Assembly: GCA_964397445.1 (NCBI GenBank)
Contig: CAYNHZ010000002.1
Coordinates: 1-64,000, forward strand
Reading direction: 5' to 3'
DNA length: 64,000 nt
From: CAYNHZ01 sp964397445
GTDB taxonomy: Bacteria; Bacteroidota; Bacteroidia; Bacteroidales; UBA932
In this document: piece after piece, positions 27,151 through 35,103 of the stretch
Position numbering within the stretch: position 1 is the first letter of the stretch
Layout of the letters: each line of letters begins with the position of its first letter
The notes under the pieces: generated by a model
Told to the model about the DNA's origin: nothing
Seen by the model: the letters and a program-made list of their open reading frames with translations, nothing else
Database searches by the model: none
Translations under genes and position numbers: made by a program

Positions 27151-28892
27151 TACATTTTGCACAAGTTCAATATCTATTACTGATTGTCTTAATCCCACTT
27201 TTTTATATAGTTTATGGATTGATGAGAAGTTTACGTAAAAAGAGGGTTGCAAGATTTGGTGACCCCTCTTTAATGGAGAGATTGACACCTCTTAGCTCTA
27301 AGAGAAAAGGGTGGGTGAAATTGACATTTCTCTCCCTCTCTCTATTGTTTTTTGCAATAGGGATGGCTCGTCCGCAACTTGGTGCAACTCTTAAAGAGCG
27401 TGAGGTTAAAGGGGTTGAGATTATGATTGCATTGGATGTCTCTAATTCGATGCTTGCAGAGGATTACTCTCCAAACCGTCTTGAAAGGGCTAAATTGGCA
27501 ATATCTAAACTCGTAGACAAATTACAAGATGATAGGATCGGACTTATAGTTTTTGCGGGTCAATCGTTTGTACAACTCCCAATCACAACGGATTATATTT
27601 CAGCCAAGATTTTTCTAAATTCAATTAATACCGAGTCAGTTCCTGTTCAGGGTACTGCACTTGGGGATGCAATTAGAACTTCAATCAGGAGTTTCAGCCC
27701 TGAAAGTGAAAATAGCAGGGCGATTATTTTGATAACTGATGGGGAAAACCACGAGGATGATCCTGTTGAGGCAGCTAAAGATGCTGTCGGTATGGGGGTT
27801 AGGGTGTTTTGTGTAGGGGTTGGCTCTCAAGAGGGTAAGGCTATTCCGATGAATGGGGATTTGCTAAAAGATAAGGAGGGTAATATTGTTGTTACAAGGT
27901 TGGATGAGAATACATTAAGGAGTATTGCGGATGCAGGAAAAGGGGTTTATGTAAGGGCAGGAAATAGTGAATTTGGCTTGAATCCTATTATTGATGATAT
28001 CAGAAATATGGATGCCAAACGGTATCAATCTGTAGTGTTTGAAGATTTTGATGAACAATATATGTACTTTTTTGCAATTGCTCTAATTTTCTTAGTTTGT
28101 GAGTTCTTTATAAGTGACTCAAGAAATGGAAGAAAGCTTTTTAAAATTGAGAAAGCTGCCTTGATGGTTGTTACTTTTATGCTTTTCTCAACGGCATCTT
28201 TTTCTCAGTCTGACAGATCAGAGGTGCGCTCAGGTAATCGCTATTTTAAGAAGGGGAATTTCCAAAAATCGGAAATTGAGTATAGGAGGGGTTTGATAAA
28301 AGATTCAACATCTGTTACGGCTCTTTATAATCTTGGAAATACGCTATATAAAGGGGAAACTTATCAAGAAACTGAGAAGTTTTATGGTAAAATCAATAGT
28401 GATTCATTAAAGAGTGTCTCTCCACAAAAAGCGGCTCAATTTTTCCACAATAGTGGAAATGTCTCTCTGAAAACAAAAAATTATCAGAAGGCGGTGGATG
28501 CTTTTAAAGAATCTTTACGGATCAACCCTGCCGATATAGAGACAAAGTCAAATCTTGCTTATGCACAGAAATTGCTTGATAATCAAAAGCAACAACAGCA
28601 AAATAATCAAGATCAAAACAAAGATCAAAACAAAGATCAAAACAAAGATCAAAACAAAGATCAAAACAAGGATCAAAACAAAGATCAAAACAAAGATCAA
28701 AATCAGGATCAAAACAAGGATCAAGACCAAAATCAAGGAGATAATAAGCAGCAGGTTCCTCCAAAAATAACGCCTCAGGCTGCACAACAGATGCTTCAAG
28801 CTATTGAGGATAAGGAAAAAGGGACTCAAGAAAAGGTTAAAAAAGAAAAGGCTAAACAGTTGCAAAATAGACAGAAAGAAAAGAATTGGTAG
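27147..28892 (+). CDS. BatB-BatC fusion (VWA domain plus TPR repeats)
   Basis: The N-terminal half (about 1-330) is BatB-like: two membrane segments, a VWA domain with DVSNS (97-101) and LITDGENHEDD, and a membrane helix near 308-326. The C-terminal half resembles BatC: TPR repeats (about 360-485), then a Gln/Asn/Lys/Asp low-complexity tract and a charged tail. In characterised Bacteroides these are separate genes. At the junction, a second hydrophobic stretch (about 337-356, ending ASFSQ) looks like BatC's former signal peptide kept as a membrane helix, which would put the TPR part in the periplasm. The fusion is seen directly; topology is inference. Confidence 0.9.
   Translation: MIHFAQVQYLLLIVLIPLFYIVYGLMRSLRKKRVARFGDPSLMERLTPLSSKRKGWVKLTFLSLSLLFFAIGMARPQLGATLKEREVKGVEIMIALDVSNSMLAEDYSPNRLERAKLAISKLVDKLQDDRIGLIVFAGQSFVQLPITTDYISAKIFLNSINTESVPVQGTALGDAIRTSIRSFSPESENSRAIILITDGENHEDDPVEAAKDAVGMGVRVFCVGVGSQEGKAIPMNGDLLKDKEGNIVVTRLDENTLRSIADAGKGVYVRAGNSEFGLNPIIDDIRNMDAKRYQSVVFEDFDEQYMYFFAIALIFLVCEFFISDSRNGRKLFKIEKAALMVVTFMLFSTASFSQSDRSEVRSGNRYFKKGNFQKSEIEYRRGLIKDSTSVTALYNLGNTLYKGETYQETEKFYGKINSDSLKSVSPQKAAQFFHNSGNVSLKTKNYQKAVDAFKESLRINPADIETKSNLAYAQKLLDNQKQQQQNNQDQNKDQNKDQNKDQNKDQNKDQNKDQNKDQNQDQNKDQDQNQGDNKQQVPPKITPQAAQQMLQAIEDKEKGTQEKVKKEKAKQLQNRQKEKNW
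28608..28737 (+). repeat. 12-bp microsatellite-like coding repeat (DQNK units) in batB-batC
   Basis: About ten copies of the 12-bp unit GATCAAAACAAA, with small changes near the 3' end, encode Asp-Gln-Asn-Lys units around residues 488-530. The near-identical DNA suggests recent slippage and likely copy-number variation between strains. The unit length is a multiple of three, so changes keep the frame. Confidence 0.93.
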
Positions 28893-28895
28893 AAT

Positions 28896-30698
28896 ATGAA
28901 AAGATATTTTTTTAGTTATTTAATTATTGTTTTATTCTTATGCAGTGCTAACGTAGTTAGAGGGCAAAACACTCTATCTGTCAGTGCGCCAGCCGTTGTG
29001 GAAAAAGACGAAGTTTTCAATATCATTTATACCGCAAATGGAAAGGTGGGAGATTTTACACCACCTCAATTCCCCGGATTTAATGTGTTAGCGGGACCAT
29101 CTCTTTCTAAAATTAATTCTACTCAGATTATCAATGGGAAAAGGACACACACCTATGAGATGAGTTATACTTATGTGTTGCAAGCAAAAGAGATAGGAAA
29201 ATTTACGATTTCACCTGCTTCTGCTGAAATAGAGGGAAAAAGATACTCCAGCAATAGTGTCTCAATAGAGATTATCAAATCTGCCTCGAATAAGGGTGAG
29301 AGTTCAAAGGAGAGTAGTACCTTGTCATCAAAGGGGGTAGGGAGCAATGATATTCAATTGCGTATGATCCTCAATAAGAGTAGAGTGGTTAAAGGGGAGC
29401 CAATAATCGCCACACTGAAATTATATACTAAAGTAAATATTAATGGTTTTGAAGATGTTAAATTCCCCACATTTAATGGTTTCTGGAGTCAGGAGATCGA
29501 AACTCCAAGCAATGTGGAATTTATCAGAGAGACTCTAAACGGGGAGATTTATAGCGCAGCATTGTTAAGAAAGTATATGTTGATTCCTCAACAATCGGGT
29601 AATATTCAGATAGATGCAGCTGAACTTATTTGTCAGGTACCTGTTCGCTCTTCAGTCGGATCAAATTCTATTTTCGATGACTTTTTTGATTCTTATGAGA
29701 CTCAGAAGAAGAGAGTTTCAACACCTCCGATAACAATAAATGTTGCACAATTACCGGCGGGGGCGCCTTCTTCATTTACAGGTGGTGTGGGCGATTTTAA
29801 AATTGAGGCACATCTTTCTAAGGGTGATTTAAAATCTCATGAAGCAGCCTCTTTGATAGTTACTATCACGGGGAGTGGAAATATTAATCTGATAGAGGCT
29901 CCAAATATTGTCTTTCCACCCGATTTTGAGGTGTATGATATTAAAAGGAGTGAGGAGTTAAAATCGGGTTCGAATGGGACTTCGGGCTCAAAAACATTTG
30001 AGTATCCGTTTATCCCGAGAAGCCACGGAAATTTTGATCTTAAAGGGGTAGAGTTTAGTTATTATGATATTTCAAAAGGAAAATATGTAACTATTAAATC
30101 ATCTCCTATTGTTTTCGATATTGCACAAGGGGTAGATAATGGTTCTGTTGTTATGAGTGGAGGTGTTAATAAACAGTCAGTAAAGAGTTTAGGTGAGGAT
30201 ATTCGATTTATCTCATTAGATAAATCGAAATTGAATATGGGTAATAATATTTTTATTTTGACACCAATCTTTTACATTTTAATCTTAGTCGCAATATTGT
30301 TATATGTGTGGCTGTTTTTCTTTTTGAAGAAAAGAATTAAGAGGAGAAGTGATGTTCTTGGGTCTAAAAATCGGAGGGCTAAAAAGGTGGCGAAAGCAAG
30401 GTTGAAAAATGCGGAGAATCTCTTGAAGAGAAATCTCTATTCTGCCTTTTATGAGGAACTTCATAAAGCGGTTACAGGGTATATTTCAGATAAGTTTATG
30501 ATCCCTTTATCAGATATGAATCGTGATAGAATAAGGGAGGAACTCTCTAAGAGTGGTAAGGATGAGTCGCTTATAATGAGTCTATTCACCCTTTTGGATG
30601 CTTGTGAATATGCTCGATACGCTCCTACATCGGGATTTGAGGCTATGGAAAATCATTATAAAGGGGCAATTGATATTATTTCAGAAATAGAAAGTTAG
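28896..30698 (+). CDS. batD: BatD, membrane-anchored aerotolerance protein
   Basis: The 600-residue protein has a signal peptide (1-23, ending VRGQ), a large beta-rich periplasmic part made of repeated immunoglobulin-like segments, a membrane helix (about 450-475) and a basic cytoplasmic tail. This fits BatD (oxygen tolerance family). It starts three bases after batB-batC and is followed 13 bases later by batE. Its exact biochemical role is unknown. Confidence 0.9.
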   Translation: MKRYFFSYLIIVLFLCSANVVRGQNTLSVSAPAVVEKDEVFNIIYTANGKVGDFTPPQFPGFNVLAGPSLSKINSTQIINGKRTHTYEMSYTYVLQAKEIGKFTISPASAEIEGKRYSSNSVSIEIIKSASNKGESSKESSTLSSKGVGSNDIQLRMILNKSRVVKGEPIIATLKLYTKVNINGFEDVKFPTFNGFWSQEIETPSNVEFIRETLNGEIYSAALLRKYMLIPQQSGNIQIDAAELICQVPVRSSVGSNSIFDDFFDSYETQKKRVSTPPITINVAQLPAGAPSSFTGGVGDFKIEAHLSKGDLKSHEAASLIVTITGSGNINLIEAPNIVFPPDFEVYDIKRSEELKSGSNGTSGSKTFEYPFIPRSHGNFDLKGVEFSYYDISKGKYVTIKSSPIVFDIAQGVDNGSVVMSGGVNKQSVKSLGEDIRFISLDKSKLNMGNNIFILTPIFYILILVAILLYVWLFFFLKKRIKRRSDVLGSKNRRAKKVAKARLKNAENLLKRNLYSAFYEELHKAVTGYISDKFMIPLSDMNRDRIREELSKSGKDESLIMSLFTLLDACEYARYAPTSGFEAMENHYKGAIDIISEIES

Positions 30699-30711
30699 AT
30701 CATTTAAGGAT

Positions 30712-31470
30712 ATGAAAAGAGTTTTAATTTTATTTATAGCATTATCAACGACTTTTATTGCTTTTGCAAGTGAGAAAGATTCCCTTTGGAATAATGCATC
30801 AACTGCATATACTGGTGGTAATTATGATGTTGCACTTCAAGATTATTTACAGATTGAACAGCTTGGCTACAGCTCGGCTGATTTGATGTATAATATCGGA
30901 AATTGCTACTATAAATTGGGCAATAATGTCGGGAAATCAATTTTATATTATGAGAGGGCTTTGAGGATAGACCCCTCTTCAGAGGATATTCAATTTAATC
31001 TCAATCTTGCAAAACAATATACGACAGATAGAATAGATGTTGTCCCCGAATTTGTCCTTATCATTTGGGTCAAAAATTTCAGAGAACATTTGTCTTCAAA
31101 TACTTGGTCATATCTTTTTTTGTTTTTCATCTTTATAGTGGTGATGTCTCTCCTCATTTTCCATTTTGGTAGAGGATTGGCACTGAGAAAGGTTATGTTT
31201 ATTGCAGCAATATTGTTTTTTATTTTTGCACTTGTATCTCTTTCGTTTTCAATCAGTTTGTCGAATGAGTTGAAGAGGGATGATATAGCGATAATTATGA
31301 AACCGGTTAGCTCGGTTAAAAGCTCTCCCAACGAGTCTGGTCAATCTTTGTTCATTATTCACGAAGGGACTAAGGTTGAGATTATTGAGAGTCTTGGAGA
31401 GTGGGATAGGGTTGAGCTTGAGGATGGGAGACAAGGGTGGCTTTTAAAGGGTGATATCGAGGTTATTTAG
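30712..31470 (+). CDS. batE: BatE, TPR and SH3-like membrane protein
   Basis: The 252-residue protein has a signal peptide (1-20), two or three TPR motifs (about 22-105; NIGNCYYKLGN is typical), two membrane helices (about 130-150 and 160-182) and a C-terminal SH3-like domain (about 190-252) with SSPNESGQSLFIIHEG and GWLLKGD. This layout matches BatE and ends the Bat locus. The next gene, glmM, starts 53 bases later, possibly in the same transcript since no terminator was seen. Confidence 0.9.
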   Translation: MKRVLILFIALSTTFIAFASEKDSLWNNASTAYTGGNYDVALQDYLQIEQLGYSSADLMYNIGNCYYKLGNNVGKSILYYERALRIDPSSEDIQFNLNLAKQYTTDRIDVVPEFVLIIWVKNFREHLSSNTWSYLFLFFIFIVVMSLLIFHFGRGLALRKVMFIAAILFFIFALVSLSFSISLSNELKRDDIAIIMKPVSSVKSSPNESGQSLFIIHEGTKVEIIESLGEWDRVELEDGRQGWLLKGDIEVI

Positions 31471-31523
31471 ATTATTAGGACTTATATTATTGATGATTTT
31501 TTTATATTTTAAATAGAGATTTT

Positions 31524-32915
31524 ATGACACTGATTAAATCAATATCAGGGATAAGGGGAACGATTGGAGGTGAACAAGGGGTCAACCTTACCCCTTTAGA
31601 TATTGTCAAATTTACATCAGCTTATGCAGATAGGCTGAGGGAACGAATCCAGGGAAAAGAGAGGTACACTATTGTTGTTGGCCGTGATGCGAGGCTATCG
31701 GGAAAAATGGTGGAATCGTTAGTGTGTGGAACGCTTTCAGCTTGTGGTATAGATGTAATTAATGCGGGACTTGCATCTACTCCAACTGTTGAGATGGCTG
31801 TTCTGTTTGCCAAAGCAGATGGGGGGATAATTATTACAGCTTCTCACAATCCCAAAGAGTGGAATGCTTTGAAGTTATTGAATGAGAAAGGGGAATTCCT
31901 TGATGCTCAGGAGGGTGAGATGTTATTAAGGGTTGCCGATAAGGGCGATTTTAAATTTTGCAATGTGGATACTCTTGGAAAGGTTGTAGAAGAGGATTTT
32001 ACACAAAGGCATATTTCTGCGGTTTTATCTTACCCATTAGTGGATGTTGAGGCTGTTTACAGATCGGGGTTTAAGGTGGTTTTGGATAGTGTTAATTCTG
32101 TAGGGGGAATTGTTATGGTTCAATTATTAGAGGCTCTTGGTGTAGAGTGTATTCAATTAAACTGTGAGCCTACAGGTAATTTCGCCCATAATCCCGAACC
32201 TCTTCCCTCTAATTTAAAGACTCTTAGTGAGATGGTGGTCTCTTCCGGAGCAGATCTTGGGATTTCTGTTGATCCGGATGTGGATAGATTAGCATTGGTG
32301 TGTGAGGATGGTACTTTCTTTGGTGAGGAGTACACCCTTGTTTCTGTGGCCGATTATGTTTTATCAAAAAAAGGGGGGGCTACTGTTTCAAATCTCTCAT
32401 CATCAAGGGCTTTGAAAGATGTTACAGAATCTTACGGATATACTTATAGTGCAGCTGCTGTAGGTGAGGTAAATGTTACTACTGAGATGAAGAGAACAAA
32501 TGCTGTGATAGGTGGAGAGGGTAATGGGGGGGTAATTGTTCCAGACTTACATTATGGAAGGGATGCAATGATAGGGGTAGCTTTATTTTTGAGCAATCTT
32601 GCACATAAAAAGTTGAAAGTATCTCAGTTGAGGGCAACTTATCCAAATTATGTTATCTCAAAGAACAAAATAGAGTTGTCAGATCCTGTTTTGATAGATA
32701 AAATATTAACTAAAGTTAAAGAGGAGTTTTCTGATCAACGAATCACTACCATAGATGGGGTGAAGATAGATTTTGATAGTGAGAAGATGTGGGTACACCT
32801 CCGTAAATCAAATACAGAGCCTATTATTAGGATTTATGCTGAGGCATCTGATGAGAAAAAAGGGGGAGATTTGGCTGCAAAAATTATACTAATTGCTAAT
32901 AATATTACTAAGTAG
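31524..32915 (+). CDS. glmM: Phosphoglucosamine mutase
   Basis: GlmM converts glucosamine 6-phosphate to glucosamine 1-phosphate for UDP-GlcNAc synthesis. The phospho-serine motif TASHNP has S107, the metal loop is DPDVDR (250-255), the sugar loop GEGNGG is present, and the phosphate loop is RKSNTEP near the C terminus. The 463-residue length suits Bacteroidota GlmM. A phosphomannomutase/phosphoglucomutase role is the alternative. It is followed three bases later by the DUF1343 gene. Confidence 0.87.
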   Translation: MTLIKSISGIRGTIGGEQGVNLTPLDIVKFTSAYADRLRERIQGKERYTIVVGRDARLSGKMVESLVCGTLSACGIDVINAGLASTPTVEMAVLFAKADGGIIITASHNPKEWNALKLLNEKGEFLDAQEGEMLLRVADKGDFKFCNVDTLGKVVEEDFTQRHISAVLSYPLVDVEAVYRSGFKVVLDSVNSVGGIVMVQLLEALGVECIQLNCEPTGNFAHNPEPLPSNLKTLSEMVVSSGADLGISVDPDVDRLALVCEDGTFFGEEYTLVSVADYVLSKKGGATVSNLSSSRALKDVTESYGYTYSAAAVGEVNVTTEMKRTNAVIGGEGNGGVIVPDLHYGRDAMIGVALFLSNLAHKKLKVSQLRATYPNYVISKNKIELSDPVLIDKILTKVKEEFSDQRITTIDGVKIDFDSEKMWVHLRKSNTEPIIRIYAEASDEKKGGDLAAKIILIANNITK

Positions 32916-32918
32916 AGT

Positions 32919-34082
32919 ATGTTTTCTTTTAGAACAACACCTCTTGATCAACAAGAGGATACGGTTCTGCGTAGGGGTAGACTTGCTGTGTTATGCAATC
33001 AATCTGCTTGGAATCCCGAAAAAGGGGAGTATGTTTTTGAAACTCTCTATCGGATAGGTAATTTAAAAAGGGTTTTTATCCCTCAATCTGGTATTTTCGG
33101 AGAGAATACTGATTCTAAAAAGTGTAATTTTAGTAATTACTCTCATATAGGATTGGATGGGTGCGAATTTATTCCACTTGAAGGGGAGGGGGAGGAGTTC
33201 TCATTTCCTTTGGAAAAATTTGAAGATATAGATGCTCTTATTGTTGAATATCAAGATCTCGGTTCGAGATATGATGGTTTTACCTCTATCCTTTTCAATC
33301 TTTTTCTTGCTTTACACAATAGTGGAGCGACACTTTCTGTTTATGTTTTGGATAGGGAAAATCCTTCAGGAAGAGGTGTTGAAGGGACAATGCTTTACCC
33401 TCAATATATTAGTGGACAAGGTGTTGAGGGTGTTCCACATAGGCATGGGCTCACATTAGGTGAGTTGTCAAATCTTTTTTATTCTGAAATCGGGGCTAAA
33501 TTTCCCCTCCATATCATCTCATATATAGTTAGATCTGCTACCCAATTTATGATGCCTTGGAGTATTCCTCCGTTTCAAGATATACCAGGACTATTTACAA
33601 CCAATTTTTATTGCGGACAAGCTATTTTTAAGGGGGTTAACCTTAGTTATGGGGAGGGGACAACGAGACCTTACGAATTTTTCGGTGCCCCTTTCTTGAA
33701 ACCATTCTCTCGGGAGGATGCAGAGGGTTTTGCTGACAGTGGAGTTTTTATAAGAAATACGATGTTCACCCCACAATTTGGAATATTTTCTGGTGAGATT
33801 TGTTACGGCTGCCAGATGCTTCCTGTCCCGGGTGTTCAATATCACTCCTTGTCTCACTCGTTGAGGATATTAAAATATATCAAAGAGAATTATCCTCAAT
33901 TGGAATACCATTTGTTGGAGAGGGTAATAGGTGATAAAGATCTTTATGATTATGTTCTTGGAAAACTACCTTGGTCGGATATAAAAGATTATCTGAAAAT
34001 TGAAGAGCAGAAATGGATGAGAAAGGCAAAAAGATATATGCTTTATGACGATCAACTCACTCGCGTAAAGATAACTTATTAG
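32919..34082 (+). CDS. DUF1343 (NamZ-like) protein with altered PEHG motif and no signal peptide
   Basis: The 387-residue protein has the DUF1343 signatures EYQDLGSRYDG (110-120), VLDRENPSGR, GVPHRHGLTLGE and GEGTTRPYEFFGAP. Family members include NamZ, an exo-beta-N-acetylmuramidase that removes terminal MurNAc from peptidoglycan. Here the usual PEHG motif reads PQSG (55-58), losing its acidic and histidine residues, and no signal peptide is present (it starts MFSFRTTPLDQ). It sits directly after glmM, linking it to amino-sugar metabolism by context only. It may be an inactive or repurposed homologue. Confidence 0.82.
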   Translation: MFSFRTTPLDQQEDTVLRRGRLAVLCNQSAWNPEKGEYVFETLYRIGNLKRVFIPQSGIFGENTDSKKCNFSNYSHIGLDGCEFIPLEGEGEEFSFPLEKFEDIDALIVEYQDLGSRYDGFTSILFNLFLALHNSGATLSVYVLDRENPSGRGVEGTMLYPQYISGQGVEGVPHRHGLTLGELSNLFYSEIGAKFPLHIISYIVRSATQFMMPWSIPPFQDIPGLFTTNFYCGQAIFKGVNLSYGEGTTRPYEFFGAPFLKPFSREDAEGFADSGVFIRNTMFTPQFGIFSGEICYGCQMLPVPGVQYHSLSHSLRILKYIKENYPQLEYHLLERVIGDKDLYDYVLGKLPWSDIKDYLKIEEQKWMRKAKRYMLYDDQLTRVKITY

Positions 34083-34106
34083 TATTTCACTATTTTTGAA
34101 AAATTA

Positions 34107-34138
34107 TTTGTTCATAAAATAAATATTGCATACTTTTG
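34107..34138 (+). promoter_or_regulatory. Promoter for rpmE2
   Basis: TTTG (34107-34110) and TACTTTTG (34131-34138) are 20 bases apart, a close match to the Bacteroidota consensus. The L31 start follows 26 bases later. Confidence 0.75.
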
Positions 34139-34164
34139 CAACCCATAATTAAAAAATTAAAGAA

Positions 34165-34410
34165 ATGAAAAAAGGAATACATCCCGAAACCTACCGTCTT
34201 GTAGCTTTCAAGGATATGTCAAACGAGCACGTATTTATTACTCGTTCCTGTGTTAATACAAAGGAAACTCTTGAAATTGAAGGGGTAACTTATCCCTTAG
34301 TAAAGGTCGAAATATCAAATACATCCCACCCATTCTATACAGGTAAGATGAAACTTGTGGATAGTGCTGGTCGTGTTGATAAATTTTACCAACGTTACAA
34401 AAAGAAATAG
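34165..34410 (+). CDS. rpmE2: 50S ribosomal protein L31, type B
   Basis: The 81-residue protein starts MKKGIHPETYRLVAFKDMS and contains the type B pattern HPFYTGKMKLVDSAGRVDKFYQRY. It lacks the zinc-ribbon cysteine pairs of type A L31, as is normal in type B proteins. It has its own promoter (34107-34138) and a strong terminator (34432-34478). Confidence 0.97.
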   Translation: MKKGIHPETYRLVAFKDMSNEHVFITRSCVNTKETLEIEGVTYPLVKVEISNTSHPFYTGKMKLVDSAGRVDKFYQRYKKK

Positions 34411-34431
34411 TTTTCCACAATTATATATTTT

Positions 34432-34478
34432 AAAAAGAGGGTGTACTCAAATGATACACCCTCTTTTTCTTTTTTTAT
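34432..34478. terminator. Rho-independent terminator, probably bidirectional
   Basis: A perfect 14-bp stem (34432-34445 with 34455-34468) with a 9-base loop is followed by a T-rich run. A symmetrical A-run precedes it, so it can also act on the minus strand for the upxY-like operon. Confidence 0.9.
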
Positions 34479-34603
34479 AGCTCCTGCCTTTAGACAAGTT
34501 CACTCTATTCAGAAGTGTCTATGGGGCATATCTGTGTGTTTGAAGCCTTAGTTTTCTACCCGAAATACAGATCGAAATTTGCCTGAAGGAGGTGGTACTT
34601 GGG

Positions 34604-35077
34604 TTAGTTCTTTTCTAATAGGTCACTTTGGACACAAACTGTGGCTTGAAGGGATTCTATATAGAGGTAAGCAAATTTTTTATTTAACTTGATCACTTTT
34701 CCTGAGACTTTTTCAAATGGACCTCCGAGAATATTGACCATATCTCCCTCATTGATTAATGTGTTTCCAACTGTAAGTTTAATGAAATCTTTAATTGCTG
34801 TTATCTCATTATCTTTTATAATGGCAGGGACACCAAGATAATATACAACTCTGACGACACTTGGTACAATTACTAAGGTGCGAAGTTTGATTTGGGTGCA
34901 ATTTACAAAGATGTATGACGGCATCAGAGGTAATTCCACTTTTTTTACCCTATCTGACCACTTTCTGACTGAAATAAATGTTGGTAAAAAAACCTCTATT
35001 CCTTCTCGTTCCAATCTCTCTCTTACCTTTTTTTCGGCTCTGGGTGCAGTATAAAGCACAAACCATTTATTCTCCAT
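34604..35077 (-). CDS. UpxY-like NusG-family antiterminator (orphan)
   Basis: The 157-residue protein begins with a NusG N-terminal domain (WFVLYTAPRAEKKVRERLE, MPSYIFVN) and ends with a KOW-like domain (GDMVNILGGPFEKVSGKV, about 112-129). Bacteroides UpxY proteins of this kind bind RNA polymerase and prevent early termination, each usually encoded as the first gene of its capsular polysaccharide operon. Here it is the last gene: it starts 26 bases after the LruC gene and runs towards the terminator at 34432-34478, with no polysaccharide genes downstream. It might act in trans on a distant locus. Confidence 0.87.
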   Translation of the reverse strand: MENKWFVLYTAPRAEKKVRERLEREGIEVFLPTFISVRKWSDRVKKVELPLMPSYIFVNCTQIKLRTLVIVPSVVRVVYYLGVPAIIKDNEITAIKDFIKLTVGNTLINEGDMVNILGGPFEKVSGKVIKLNKKFAYLYIESLQATVCVQSDLLEKN

Positions 35078-35103
35078 AGTTCTAAAAATTATTTACTAAA
35101 TCT

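Noticed and set aside
28522..28865. Antisense and alternate frames over the DQNK repeat
   Set aside because: Low-complexity repeat shadows (Phe/Asp/Leu and Ile/Lys runs) without start signals.
34604..35077. Housekeeping NusG for the UpxY-like gene
   Set aside because: True nusG in bacteria lies by secE and rplK/rplA, with a different N terminus; here the context and sequence match UpxY-like paralogues.
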